Part shown: piece by piece, positions 38,301-53,300 of the stretch
Layout of the letters: each line of letters starts with the position of its first letter
Position numbering within the stretch: position 1 is the first letter of the stretch
Source: Gammaproteobacteria bacterium
GTDB lineage: Bacteria; Pseudomonadota; Gammaproteobacteria; Ga0077536
Direction: 5' to 3'
Length of the DNA: 64,000 nt
NCBI GenBank assembly: GCA_024234975.1
Contig: JACKNH010000006.1
Location: 62,001-126,000 of the forward strand
Program-made: the position numbers and the translations under genes
Notes under the pieces: model-generated
Seen by the model: the letters and a program-made list of their open reading frames with translations, nothing else
Database searches by the model: none
Told to the model about the DNA's origin: nothing

Positions 38301-41300
38301 AGCGGCTTGCTCGGTGATGACGAGATCGAATTCGTCCGCGGCGAAGGCGCACTGGATATCAGCGCGCTGGCGGCGCGCAGTAACGATTTCGTCGGCGTCA
38401 TCGACGGCGGCCCGGGTGACGACATCCTGCGCGGCACCGATGCCCGTGACCGACTCGATGGCGGCAGTGGCAGCGACACCTTGTACGGCTACGCCGGCGA
38501 TGACCGCCTGTGGGGCGACGGCGGCACCGGCTTCCTGAGCGACGTCGATACGCTGTTTGGCGGCCAGGGCAACGACGACTTGATCGGCGGCCACGGCTCC
38601 AACTTCCTGTATGTCTGGACGTTCGATCCCAACGAGGGCGATGAGTTCGGCGTGTTCGTGGATGCGCAGACCGGAGAACTGTTCGCCGACAGTGCTGACG
38701 GTACCCGCGAACTGGAAGACACCGGACTGAACCGTCTGCTGGGCGGCACCAACAACGATTCGTTGTACGGCGGCACCGGGCTGGACTTCATGTACGGCAA
38801 CGGCGGTGATGACCTGCTGTACCGCGCCGACGGCCGGTTGTTCGAATCGCTGGACGGCGGCATTGCCGGTGATGAATGGAAGGATTACGCGCGCTCGACC
38901 AACAAGGTCTGGTATGTCGGCGCCACCAATGCCGATGACGTGATCACCGTCGACTTCGTGACCGAGCCGGGCCTGCTGCAGGACCACCACCTCGTCACGC
39001 GCCTGACCAACAACAACGGTAACTTCAGTTTCGATGCCCAGGTGCGCCTGGACTTCAACGCCACGGATGACAACGGTAACCGGATCTGGGATCCGTCCGA
39101 CATCCTGCTGGATATCGACGCCCTGATGACCGACGACCTCAACGCGCGAAATGACGCGTTGGCCGAACTGCACGAAAAAGAAACCCAGCTGGTCGACAAG
39201 CTGCTGCCGCCGGAAGGCGACTTCCTCGCCATCATCATCGATGCGCTCGGCGGCGACGACCAGGTCACCGTCGGCCCGACCGTGCAGAAGACAGTCTGGA
39301 TCGACGGTGGTGCGGGTAACGACCGAATCGAGATCCTGTCGGGCAACAGCATCCTGACCGATACCACCGAGTTCGGCTCGCGTAATGATCGCGCGACCGA
39401 AGCGTACCTGCTGGGCCAGCAGGCGGTGATTCTTGCCGCGCGTCCGGCGCCGGCCGACGGCCGCATCAGCCGTAACGCCAACTTCGCCTTGCAGTTGAAT
39501 GGCGGTGATCCGGTGTCGATCCTGCTGCGTGCAACGACGACGTTGGACAACGACACCATCGATGATCTGGTCGATGATCTGAATGACGCCATCGATGGCA
39601 GTGATCTGTCCGGCCAAGTCGCCGCACGCGCGGAGAACGGCCGCATCGCCTTGTACTCGCTGGTGGTGGGTTCCGATCAGAATCTGGCGCTGTCCACCAA
39701 TGCGCTGGATGTCACGGTCAGCGAACTCGGCTTTGATGATGGCCAGACCGGCGACGCCAGCATTCTGGCAAGCAGCATCACCTATCAGGGCCTGACGCTG
39801 GACAGCCCCGACGACGTTGACTACTACCGCTTCACGCTGGGCCGCACGCCGGGGCCGGATTTCGCGATCCGTCTCGACAGCATCTCGCCCAACGATCGCA
39901 TTGCGTTCGAAATCCTCAACGCCAGCGATCTTTCCCCGGCCGGCGAGTTGCAGGCGGGTGTCGAATACCTGCTGCGTATCAGCGATAACCGCATTCCGAC
40001 CATCTATGACCTGACCATCGACTTCGGCGACGGTGTTGCACCGGTGGTGGTTGATCTGGCAGCCAACCCGGATGTGATCCGCCGCGACGTATTGCTCGGC
40101 GGCACCGGTAACGACGTGCTGATCGGCGGCATGGGCGAAGACTGGATTTTCGGCGGCGAAGGCAACGACGTGTTGTCCGGCGGCGCTGACCGCCAGGCCA
40201 GCGACCTGTTGTTCGGCGAAGGCGGCGATGACATCTTCCAGATCATCCCCGATGCCCTGCCGTTCATCACCGGTACCGAGCAGACCTTGATACCGACGCT
40301 GTCCGACCAGATGTTCGGCGGCGAAGGTAATGATCAGGTCCGCTTTGTCGGCGGCGATCTGGACGAGACAGGTCAGCTGGTGCCGGACTGGGTGGCCATC
40401 CGCTACAACCGCTTCCTGCAGCGTTATGAATTCACCGCGTTGGTATGGGATACCGCCAACCAGGAATTCGTCACCCGCAATCAGGACGTGCCGGCGCTGA
40501 TCACCGCCGAAGCCAATGCACCGTTGACCGGGCAGTTGCGTGAAGATGCATCGTTCCAGCTGATCATCGACGACACGACGGTCTACGATGTGACGGTCAA
40601 TGCCGACGCCACCGACGATAACGCGTCCGTCGCCGATCTGCTGGATGATCTGCGTGACGCGCTGGTGGCCGCCGGCGTGTCGGTCGCGACCGACGAAGCC
40701 AGCGCGCAGACAGCACAGATCCGTGTCGACCGGGAGGACGGCAAAATCCGTCTGGTCCGTCTGGCCACCGGCGCGGATGCCGCAATCGAGATCCGTCCGT
40801 CGAATGTCAGCGATCCGGGTGACGGCAGCGCGCCCGTCGATGAACTCGGCTTCCGCGTCCGTCAACGTGGTTCGGGCGCGGTCACGCTCTACGAACAGCA
40901 CTACCTGTTCTATCAGGCCCATGATATTGAACAGACCGTCATCGACACCCGTGCCGGTGACGACGAGGTTCATGGCGACCCCGAATACACCTTCCCGAAT
41001 ACCGACAGCGAATACGGTATCGATCTCGGCGACTATGAGCAGGGCGGTAGCATCTCCGCACTGACGATCCTTGGCGGCGCAGGTGCCGATCGGTTGTTTG
41101 GTGGTCCGCTGGCCGATCGCATAGACGGTGGCGAAGGCGCTGACGTCATCCTCGGTGGCAGCGGAGACGATCAGATCACCGGCGGCACGGGTAATGACCT
41201 GCTGTTCGGCAATACCGGTATCAGCCCGGATGCATTGGAACTGGTGCGCAATAACGGCGTCACCGCCGGTAACGACACCTTCGATTACGCCGCGAGACTG

Positions 41301-44300
41301 CCGGAAGTCGTACCCGGCGCGACCGACGTGACATTCGACGATCTCGTGCTCAGCTTCCATCTGGGCGACACCGCGGACTGGTACATCCTGCAGACGCCGG
41401 AAGCGTTCAAGCGCTTCGGCAGCGCGCAGGTGGCGGCACTGTTCGCCGAAATGATCACGGTGCAGGAGCTGATTCCGGTCAACGAAATCCTGCAGCCGCT
41501 GCAGGGCAGCACGCTGCCGTTCCAGTTGTTTGCCGCGGAAGACACCGATGCCGGCCCCGGTCTCGAACTCGCGCCGCAGGAATCCTACGCCGGCGTGCCG
41601 GACTTCTATCTGCTGCGGGTGGAAAATCCGGATGCCGATGTGCCGCGCCAATACCGTTTCGAGTTCGCGCCGGAGCTGGGTCGCATCAACGACATCAGTG
41701 GCGGCGATGCGGACATCATCACGACTTCAAATGAGGTCGGCGCCCAGGCCGTGGCGATTTCGCTCGGTGACATCGATGGCGATGGCTACGAGGAATTCGT
41801 CTCCCTCACCACCGATCGGTTGGGCAGCCCGATCGACTTGTTGACTGCGCCCAGCGGCACAAACCCGGCCTCACTGATCGACCCGACGGTGGTGCAGGTC
41901 ACCTTCAGCCGTACCGGTCAGACCATCAGCCTGAAATTGCCGGCACCGGTCCTGCAGGCATCGCTGTTCGGCTCACGCGCGGTGTTCGGCGAAGCCGGTG
42001 ACTACAACGGTGACGGCCGGACCGATATCGCCGTGGCGATATCGCTGGAAAACCCGGATGCGCCGGGCACTGGCGAATTCATCGAAGAAGGCGTCTACGT
42101 TCTGTTCGGCCGTGACAGCTGGCCGGACGAAGTCGACCTGGTGACCGACGCCGATGTCGTGCTGCGAGGATTCGGCGCGGGTCTGCCACTGAAGGTGACC
42201 AACGGCGGCAATCTCAATGGGGATGGATTCGACGAGTTGCTGGTCTCCGTCGGCGGCCTCGAACCCACCGTGCATGTTTTCCACGGTCGGGCCGATTGGA
42301 CCAACGTCGTCGACGTGTTCGCCTCTGATTTCAGCTACGCCAACTTTGGTGAGCCGACGGTGTTGCCGACCAAGGACGGCACGCTGAAGTTCAACAACAA
42401 CATCGTCAATCTGCCGGGCGCGGCGATGAACGGCGCCACCAACCTCACGGTGGAGTTGTCGTTCCGTACGACCAAGACCACGCAGCAGGCGCTGTTGTCG
42501 GCGGCCAATGCCAGCCAGTCGAACGAGTTCCTGGTCTATCTGCAGAACAACCGTTCGCTGCAGGTCATCGACCGTGGAGTTACCTACAACTTCTCCGGCC
42601 TGGTGGATCTCGCCGACGATGTCTGGCATCAGCTTGCCATCGTGCGAAACGTCGCCACGTCGGAACTCAGTCTTTATATCGATGGCGCGTTGACTGAAAC
42701 GCGTACATTTGGCGGTGGCGCACTGTCCGTGGCAGCCAATGGGCTGGTGCTGGGCCAGGATCAGGATGTGCTGGCCGGCGGTTACGATTCAACGCAATCG
42801 TTTGTCGGTCAGATGGACGCGCTGCAGATCTGGCACAGCGCGCGCACGGCCGCGCAGATTCAACTGGATGTCGGTCAGGCGCTGCAGGGCGATGAACCCA
42901 ATCTGGCGGCCTACTACCGGTTCAATGAAAACGGTGGCAACACCGTGCTCGATTCCACACCGAATGCCTACAACGGCAGTCTCGGCGGTGCGCTGAGCGG
43001 CCCGGCCCGTGTCTATGGTGGCTTCGAAATTTCCGTCATTGGCAATCTTGCCTGGAGTCTGACCAATGCCCGCGGCTCCCAGGCTGGGCACAGCAGTGAG
43101 AACAGCCTGCGGTTTGCGCCAAGCGGGTTCTTTTTCCCGGTCCAGGGCGAAGCCAAGGTTTCCAACACCTTCGATCTCAGCACGTTGTCCAAGGCGAATC
43201 TGTCGTTCAACTATTTCCTCGATTCCTCCGGCACTTCAGGCCCGGCCAATGTCAAGGTTGAATTGCGCGGCGATGGCCCGACCATCGTTCTGGCCAGCAC
43301 GGTGGCCGGTGAAGGACTGACGCAACTCACCGGTGAAACGGGACAGTGGCAGCACGCTGAAGTCGACCTGCGTGAGTATCTCGGTCGTACCGGTGTGACA
43401 CTGCACGTCATTTATCTGTCCAGCTCCAACGATACCGGTGAAGGCTTCTACCTCGACGACTTCAAGCTCACCGGCGCGCCGAACCTGATTGCCGACGATG
43501 TACTTGCATTGCCGGCGGACAAGGGCCTGAACTTCCAGGACAACGTTGTCCTGTTGCCGAACAGCCTGTTGAACGGTCGCAGCAACGTCACCGTACAGTT
43601 CCGTTACCGCGGCGATGCCGCCACCGGCCACGGTGAGGCGATTCTTTCCGCGGCGGGGACCAATTCGTCCAACGAATTCCTGGTTTACGTCGAAAATAAC
43701 GCGCAGATTTCCGTCACGGAACGCGGCGGCGGCTATGTCTTCGGCTTGTCTTCCCCGATTCGGGATGGCCAGTGGCATGACGTCGCGGTGGTGCGCGATG
43801 CAGGAAACAGCACGTTGAAGCTGTTCGTTGATGGCGCCCTGGTGGGAACGCGCGCGATATCGCCATTCACGTTCAACGTGTCAGCGAATGCGTTGTTGCT
43901 CGGCCAGGAGCAGGATGCGATCGGCGGCGGTTTTGATCCCAACCAGTCAGCACGCAGTGATATCGGAGAAGTGCGTATCTGGTCGTCAGCCCTCAGCAAT
44001 GCCGACGTACTGGCGACGACGAACCGCTATCTGACCGGTGAAGAAGCCACGCTGGAAGGTTACTACCAGTTCGACACCACCAGCGGAAACCCGGGCGAGG
44101 ATCTCTCGGGTAACTCACGCACCGCGACGCTGGGCGGCTTCTCATTTGCCGCCCCGGCGGCTGTCTCGCCGACCTGGCGCGCGGCGCCATCGATTGCCGC
44201 ATTGGGTGACCTCAACGGCGATCGACTGGGCGAGTTCGGTATTGTCAGCGCCGGTCGTGGCGAGGTGTATATCGTTCCCGGCAGCCCGAATGCCTATTCC

Positions 44301-47300
44301 GATATCCGCGTCGAATCGACGCCGTTCCCGGCGCCGAAGTATGTGTGGGATTACACAACCGATACCAGCAACGGCGTTCCGGACGTCGGTCAATTGGGTT
44401 TGCCGAATGGTGAACTGCGCAACGGCGCCAGCATCATCAACGGTGCGCTGGTGCTCGATGGCCAGAACGATTACGTCAACTATGGCCTGGAGAACCTCAA
44501 TACAACGACGGGCCTGACCATCGAAGCCGTCATCCGCCCGACCGGTGTAGGCAGCAACCCCTCGGCAGGTGGCATCATTGTCAATTCGGAAGGCTCGTTT
44601 GAAATAGCGCGCTTTGCCGATGGCACCATCCGCTGGGCGTTCGCCAACACAACGCCGGGCTGGGCTTGGGTCAACACCGGCTTCATCGCGCCGCTGAATC
44701 AGCCCACGCACCTGATTGTCAGCTACGACGTCAACGGCCACACGGTGAAGACCTTCGCCAACGGCCAGTTGGTGCATACATTTGCGGTCAACGGCGGCAT
44801 TGGTGATGTTACAAACAGCGCCGCCAACAATGTGCTGTGGGTCGGTGGACGTTCCAGCCAATCGCAGTTCTTTGAAGGTGAAATCGATCAGCTGCGCATT
44901 TACACCCAGGCATTGACGCAAGCGCAGGTGGCCGATATTGCCGCCCCGCTGCGGACCACTGAAATCCAGGGCGTGACCACGCTGATCGCTTCCCACGATT
45001 TGACCGGGATGGCGATTCGTTCCGGCGGCTACATCAACGGCTATGAATTGCCGGATGGCCGCATCAACCTCGCGTCGCCGGACATCCTGTTGACGGCGGA
45101 GGACGCCGGGTCGTTTGCCAACGGCAGTCGCGACTTTCAGGGCAGCTACCTCATCACCGGTGAGTCGCTGTTGTCCAATGCCGTACTCGACAGTGGCAAA
45201 TTGTGGCTGGATCAAAGCGCGTTCCAGATTGATCTCGCCGCGCTGCGCGGCGTGGGTGACTTGAATCGCGACGGTTTCGATGACTTCGCGGCGGTCACCT
45301 ATGAAGAGGCCGATGGCCTGAACGCAGGCACCAGCTTCCTGCACCAGGTCATCAAGGTCTACGGTGGCGGCACGGACATCACCAACCGATTGATTGATGC
45401 CTACCAGAACGGCTCGGCGCTGCAGCCGGCGTTCGTATTCGAACCTGATACCGCGTTGTTCACCCAGGGTACCAATGGCGTACCGGCTTCAGCGCTGGTG
45501 CCCAATGCGTTGGCCGTTGCCGGGGCAGGGTTCACCGGCGGCAGCCTCGATGTGGTCACCAATGACCTGCAGGCCGGCAGCACCGCGCTGACGGGTACGT
45601 GGTCTGAAGTCGCCAGCGCTGACAGCGTGGGCGGCAGCGTGCTGGTGGGCGAAGCTTCGCAAGCCGGTGTTGGCGCAGTCTGGCGCTTCACCGGCCTTGG
45701 CGCGTCACGCAGCTACATCCTCGATATCTCGCTGGCCGATCTCGCGGCCCTGGGCCTGACACCGGCCCGCATCCAGGAATACCTGATCAGCGGGGCCGAG
45801 CAGACCGTCATCGGCGTTGACGCCACTGCAATGGCCGCGGCCGTCGTCGGCAACGACGGCGTTCGCCGCTTGCGGCTCGGCGTTTACCAGCCGGATGCGG
45901 ACGGCGTACTGGAGATCCGTCTGCGTGCGGAATCCAGCGTCGCGACCTATGCCGAAGTTCTTGCCGACAACGAAGCAGGTTTCGCCGCCAGCGACATCAC
46001 CAACGCTCCGGATGGCACTTATGCCAGCCTGGGCTCGGCTTCCGTCACTTACGACTTCGAAGGTGTGAAGATCATCAACGGCACCGGGCCGGACTTCCGT
46101 GTGTATACCACGGCCGACCCGATAATCACTGCGCCGTTTACCGATGTCGACGTACTGGTCAGCAGTGACGGCATCAATTTCGTCAGCGTCATGAACACGC
46201 TGGTGGTCGGCGCCGATTCCGAAGATCTGCGTTACGGCAGCTTCGACCTTGCCGGCAGCGGCGTCACCGATGTTCGATACGTCATGCTGGTGGGTATGTC
46301 CGAAGCGGCACCGGGTGCCGGCGGGTTCCTGCTTGATGCCATCGAAGGCTTGAACGTTGCGCCCGCAGGCGTGTTGTTCGCTGATGCGGCGACGATTACC
46401 GAACAGAACGCGAGCATTCTGGTTGCTGAGCCCCTGGGCAGTCGCGCCCTGCTGTACTGGGGCAAGCCGCTGGAAGACATTGCGGCAGTGACCGGCGGTG
46501 GTACAGGAAGTGGCAGCGCCGGCCTGCCGGTGACACCGTACGTCTACGATGCGGCGACACCGTTGAACGGGCAGTCAGGTAGCACCGCTGACGGCATCAG
46601 TCTGCTGGATGATGCGCCGGCCATCAGTGACGCTTTTGCCTTTGAAGGCGGCGCCACCAATCAACAGCTGGAAACCGTCATCGGCATCGGTGACATCAAT
46701 GGCGACGGACTGGATGACTACATGTTCGTCGGCAAATCCATCGGCTATGTGGTCTACGGGCCGGTAGCCATCGACGGCATCGAAAACATCGCCGATGCGG
46801 CGGCATTCAGTGTCGACCTTACCCAGCTGGGCATACCGTCATCGCACGCCGGTGACATCGATGGCGACGGCGCGGCAGACCTGGTTTTCGTCAATTCATC
46901 GAAGATTACTGTGATCGCCGGGCGGCCCACGTTCCCGCGTCATCTCGACAACACCACGCTGACGCAGATCCCGCAGCGGTTCCGTTACACGATCAACCTC
47001 AACTCGTCCAACTTCGGCGCCGCCGGCGCCAGCGTGATGATCCTCAACTGGGACGGCGATGATTACGACGACGTGTTGGTTGTCGCCAATACGCCGATCC
47101 CTGGCACCAGCACCATCGGTTATCTGTTCTCCGGTGCGAACATTGTCGACCCGAACCGTACGCCTGGCGTGGCGTTGACGGTGGCCAATGCGCGTAACAC
47201 GATTGTTCAGTCGACCAGCACTTCGCCGCGTCAGGTGGCGGCCGCGCAGATATTGAGCGGCTACAACATTGTGCCGGCATTGAGTGATGTGAGCGGTGCG

Positions 47301-50300
47301 CCGGATATCACCGCACGGGTGGTCGGCGATGTCGACGGTGACGGTCGTGATGATGTGGTCATTGCCGATAGTGGCTACGTAAGATTCGTCAGCAACCTTG
47401 CCGGGTTGCCGGATGCCGGCCGTGTCTACCTGCTGGCCAATGGCACCAATGTGTCTGCGGCCACGATCGATCTCAGCGTGGACAGCTCTGCGATCATCCA
47501 GGACTTCACGCTGGGCGAGACGATTTCGGTCGTCGGCGATCTCAATCACGATGGCTACGATGAGTTCGCTGTCAGCCGCTCGCGCGAAGGCGGCACCTGG
47601 GCGCACGGCGGTCTGTTCATCTTCAACGGTTCGACCGCACTGGCCAATAACGTTACATCGCCACGTCTGCTCTCCACCAGCAGTGCCAACATCACGCTTT
47701 CGCGTGCGGCGGCCGCCGGCCTGCCGTTCGGCACCGGCTTCGAAGGCGCGATGCAGGCGACGGCGGGTGATTTCAACGCCGACGGCGTCATCGATCTCGC
47801 GGTCGGCGTGCCGACCGATATTCTCAAGGCGCTCAACGGCACCGTGCTCGATTCCGATGATCGTGGCGCGGCCTACGTGTTCTGGTCGATCGGTGAGCGC
47901 AACGGCGAGATTCTGCTGGGTAATGCCGATGTGATCCTGGAAGGCAGCGTGCTGCTGGAAGGCGAGAGCAGCGGCGATCAGTTCGGTCATGTCGCACAGA
48001 CACCGAATCTCGATATCAACAACGATGGCATTGCTGACCTGTTGATCGCAGCGCCGCAGGCCGATGCGCGTGATACAGGGCTGCGCTCCACTGCCGGCAA
48101 GTTCTACGCCATTCTCGGCGATCCGCAGCCGGTCGAACTGCCCGAGACCTTCATCGAACTCGGCAATCGTCAGATCACCGGCAGTGGGCTGTTCCTGGTC
48201 GACCGTGGTACGGGCCGGCCGGATGTGTTTGAAGGGGGTGAGGACTTCACACTCGCACCTGGCGAAACCAAGTGGTATCGCTTCATCACCCAGGGTGACG
48301 GCACCGGTAACAACATCATCCGCCTGGGGCCGGACGCCGCCGATGCCGCGTTCGAGATTCCCGCCGCAGACTTTGGCGCGGTGAGCGGCGGTGGCGCCCT
48401 GCTGCAGAGTACTGTGACTGTCGACGGCGAACCGCGTGACCTCGCGCTGTTCGGCGGCCCCAGCAACAATGTCGCTGTATTTGAGTTCGACCTGATCAGC
48501 CTGCTGGGCTTCACCGGCGTCGATCCGTTCTTCACCAATGTCGAACTCGTGTTGCCGCTGCTGAATGCGGCGGTTTCCAACAGCACCTACAGCGCTGGCA
48601 TCCTGCTCGCCGAAGGCGACGGTACAGTTGCTGCCGATGATGCCACCGCGGCGCTGGTGCGCAGTGTCGCTGTCGATGTGATCCCGGGGCAGCGGGAGAT
48701 CCGTATCAATATGACGTCAGCGGCCAGGGCGGCATTGGCCAGTGGTATCAGTCGCATCACCATCCGGCTGGAAAATCCGGTGGGCATCGCCAGCGAATCG
48801 CTGGGCGTCCTCAACGACAGCGCGTCCGGTGTGCCGGGTGCCCGTCTTGAAGTGGAGACAAGTATCCAGGGTGTGGTCGGTGATCTGATTTCCGGCGACG
48901 GTGTTGTCATTGCCCAGGGCCGCGCCAATATCTCGATGCGCGATCTGGCTGCCGGCACGTATTTCCTGAAGGTCTACAACCCGGCTGAGAACCAGATTGG
49001 CGATATCGATCTGTCCATCAGCGTTCGCGCACCGATCGCCGGTCTGACGCATGCCGCGGACGGCGAGCCTGACAATGACCGCATCTACGGTGAAGAAGGT
49101 GACGACGTCATCGTCGGCAACCACGGCCTCGACGCCTTGTTCGGCGGCAGCGGTGAAGATCGATTCGTCGGCGAAGCCATCGAAGTCCGTGACCTGACCG
49201 ATAACGACACCCGCAACGACATCCCCGAAACCCTGCTGGCCGAGTACAGCGATCGGGTACGCTTCGTGGCCGATCCGGAAGTCGATATCGCTGATCCTGA
49301 ACTGCTGGGCATCGTCGCCCGCGCGCTGGGCCTGGTGACCACTGCCGGCTTCGACGGCCGCATTGTCGTGCAGGATGAACTGCGCGCGTCCGACATGGCC
49401 AACCTGCTGCGATTGGATCTCGCCGGTTTCGATGTGGATACGCTGGCCGGGCTGGAATACGCCATCAGCCTGCGCTCGCTTTCGATGTCCAATGCCGGCC
49501 TCGGCAATGGCGTCGACAACTCCGACCCGCTGAACCCGGAACATATCCTGTTCCCGCTGGTGCCCCGACGCGCCGACAACGGTGAAGTGGTCGGCCTCAT
49601 CAACCTCGAAAGCCTGAGCCTGGATTTCAATTCGGGCATCACCGACCTGCGTCCGGGCCTTGCCGACGAAAACGGCAACATCGTGCTCAGCGGTATTGAA
49701 TACCTCGGCATGCTGACTTCGCTGAAGCACTTATCGATCGATGAGATCCCGGTGCTGAACATCGCGCCGGTTTACGATGGTGTGCGTGGCGGTCTGAGCA
49801 ATCTGGGCCTGCTGGAATTCCTCAGCATTGATTCGTCGACGTCCACCCAGCCATCCTCGGTAACGATCATCGGTGGCGGCTTGACGGCCGAGCTGTACAA
49901 CATCGCCGGCGATATCACCAACTTCCCGAACTACGACGCGCTGACGCCAACTGTGGTCCGCACCGATAGCCAGGTCTATCAACCGAACAATCAGCTCGCG
50001 TTCGCGCCAGGAATGAACGCGGATTACTTCGCCGCGCGCTGGACCGGGCAGATCTACATCACCGCGCAGTCCGCGACGGAGCTGGACGTCACGTTCTATT
50101 TAGGCAGCGATGATGGCAGCCAGCTGTATATCGATGGCAACCTGTATATCAATAACGGTGGCCTGCATGGTTATCAGACCATAGGTCAGACATTCACCCT
50201 GGCTACCGGTGTGCATGACATTGAAGTGCGCATGTTTGAACGCACCGGCTATGCCGGCGTTCATCTCGACTACAAGATCGCCGGCAAACCGGTTCAACGT

Positions 50301-53300
50301 CTTGTTGCCGGTGACATTCCCGCGCAATCCTCGCTGGCGGATATCAGCGGCCTTGCTGGCTTGTCGCAGATGCAGGTGTTGTCGCTGGAGAACAATGCGA
50401 TAGCCGATGTCACGCCACTGGCGGGCCTGTCACATCTGCAATACCTGAACCTCGCCAGCAACGAGATTTCGAATATCGAAGCCTTGTTCGGCCAGCGCAT
50501 CATCGACGACGGCGATGCCGGTTACCGCGAAGATGCGACCAACTTCCAGGGCAGCGTATTGCCCACCGATGCGGCGTTTGAAGGCGATTACCGTTATCGC
50601 TTCGTCAATGAAGGGGAAATCTTCGGCGCATTCTGGACGTTCGAGGATCTTGCCGCAGGTGATTACGAAGTCTTCGTGACCTGGCCGGAGGCGACCAGCC
50701 GCAGCACCAGCGTCGATTATTCCTATACCACCGATGCGGCCGTGGTCGACATCGGTAATGCATTCAATAGCGATCTCGTTGCACCGCAGGCGCCGACGCC
50801 GGCGGTCGGCGGACACAACGTCACCATCAATACCGACGCCTTGTCGGTGACCGGCGACGACGATGATGCAGCGACGTTCTACGGCAGCGATTTCACCTTC
50901 ACCGTCGAAGGCGGTCTGGCGGTCATTTCAGTCAATGGTGATCTCGTCATCGGCGCGGACATGATTTCCGTGGTCGGTTCACGCGCACTGTCGATCCGCG
51001 TGTCCAACGATGTCTATATCGATGAAGGTGCGGTATTCGACCTCTCCGCAACCAATACGTCGGCGGGCGCCGGCGGTGGCAGCGCGGGCTCCGGCGGTAG
51101 TGGCGGTTCGGCAGGATCCGGCGCGACAGTCGGTGGTTCCGGCGGCGGCGGTGGCGCGGGTGGCGCGGGCGGCGGCTGGTTCGAAGCGGGTGACCCCGGC
51201 CGTGCGGGCGGCGCCAGTGGCAGCGGCCAGACCGGCGGTTCCGGTGGTTCGGGTACGAGTGGTGTGAGCGGTAGCGACGGTATCAACAACTCCGGCGGCG
51301 GCGGCGACGGCGGCGCAGGTGGTGCGGGTGCCGCAGGCGGCGTCAAAGGTTATGGCCAGGCCGGCGGTACCGCATACAACGCCGGCCGCAATGATGCGGG
51401 CGAAGCCGGCGGCGTAGCCGGCGCGGCGGGCGATGGCCAGGGCGGCGCCAACGTTGGACTGGTCAGTGATCCGACAGCCATATCCGGCGGCGGTGCAGGT
51501 GGCGCTGGCGGCGGTGGTGGTGGTGGCGCCGGCGGCGGTAGCGGCAGCGGCGGCTCGGGCGGTGGCGGTGCTGATGGTACCGATGGCGGCTTCTTCACCA
51601 GTGGTACCCGCGGTGCGAACGGTAATGCCGGTGGTACCGGTGGCGCCGGTGGCAGCGGCAGTGTCGGCGCGGCCGGTGGTGCCGGTGGTAACGGCGGTGG
51701 CGCCATGGAAATCGTCGCCAACGGCACATTGAATGTGGTCGCTGCCGACTTCCTTGCGCGCGGCAGCGCGGGCACCAATGGTGTGACCGCCGCGGGCGGC
51801 GCAACGGCAGGTGCGGCCGGTTCAACCGGCGACATCGGTGATCGCTGGACGGGTGCAAGCACCGGCGGCCGCGGTGCCGATGGTGGCGCCGGCGGTTCCG
51901 GTAGCAATGGTGCATCGGGCGGCGCAGGTGGTGGTGGTGCCGGCGGCACGATCAAGTTGTTCGGTTCGGTGGTTAATGCCACGGATCTCGGTATCGATGT
52001 GCAGGGCGGCGCCGCTGGCCGTGATGGCGATGGCGTCAGTGGCCAGGCCGGGCAGGCGGGACGCCTGCTGGTCGGCAGTAACGCCAACGTCGGCTTCGAT
52101 GGTTGGCTGGTCAACGCGCAGTCGCCCGAAGTATTCAATGGTGTGGTGGCGGACAATCCGTTCCTCGGCGTCGGTCTGGGTGAAGCGGCGGCCTACCAGA
52201 CACCGTTCCTGCCCGGCATGCTGGGCGACGCAGCGCCGTTCGGCCTGATCAATCCGGCCCTGTTCGGCAGTGATCCGGATCTGGCACTGTCGCAACTGTT
52301 GCTGGCGGACGAGGTATTCAATCAGGCGCCACAAGGTGCGCAGGCGGTGTTGCTGCGGGTCGATATGGGGCCGGAAGGCTTCGGTTTCGGCGCCGACTTC
52401 AAGTTGCTGGATGACGAGGGTAACCCGGTCGATTACGACCTCATCCTGTTTGCCAGCCTGACCGATTCGGCGCTGGAAAATCCGCAACTGCGCGCGGGCG
52501 TCAACGCCACGCTGACATCACTGCAGAATTTCTCCGCCGATGGCGAAAACACGGTGCTGACCAACCTCGGCGGTTACTCGGTATTCGCAACGCTGGTGCC
52601 GCATGACATCGAGTTCTTCTCCGTCGCCGGCAGCGTCGGTGGTATCGACCTGTTGGCCAGTACGGCCGATCTGCAGGATGGTCAGGCCTTGTACCTGAGT
52701 TCACCTGGACAGCTGTCGACCATCGACCAGACCGTCGCGCCGGATGGACCGGATATCGGCGGCCAGGTGTGGCAGTCGATCGGCCAGGTGACGGTCAACC
52801 CCGGTTCGGATCGGATCGAGGTATCGGTGCAGAATGCCGGCGAAGGCATTTTTGCCGCCGACGCGGTTCGGCTGGTCAGCCTGACGCCGGTATTGCCATC
52901 ACTGCAGACATTGCTGCTCGATAACAACCCGCTCGACAACCGCGCGCATGACATCTACCTGCCGGCGGTACAGACGGTGGACGAAGTGGCGCAGGGCACA
53001 GTCATCATCAACGGCGATCCGGCCAATCCGACGATCACCGGTGACGGCGACAACGATCCGCATGCGTTCTATGGCACGCCGTTCACAACTACGGTCAGCA
53101 GCGGTTTGACGACCTTCCTGGTCCGCGGCGATTTGAATATCGGTCCGGACTTCATTCAGTTGTCCGGACCCAATGCCATTTCGATCATCGTCGGTAACGA
53201 TGTGACGATTGCCGATGGCGCGGTATTTGATGCTTCTGCAGTAGCCAATAACGCCGGTCCCGGCGGCGCCAGCACAGGTGCGGCCGGCAACGGCGGCAAC

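Noticed and set aside
37992..41651. A 1,219-codon open frame on the minus strand, inside the giant gene
   Set aside because: It is antisense to the conserved RTX-containing frame, has a composition typical of GC-rich shadow frames (many Val, Ala, Gly, Asp, Ile, Gln) and shows no domain or ribosome binding site.
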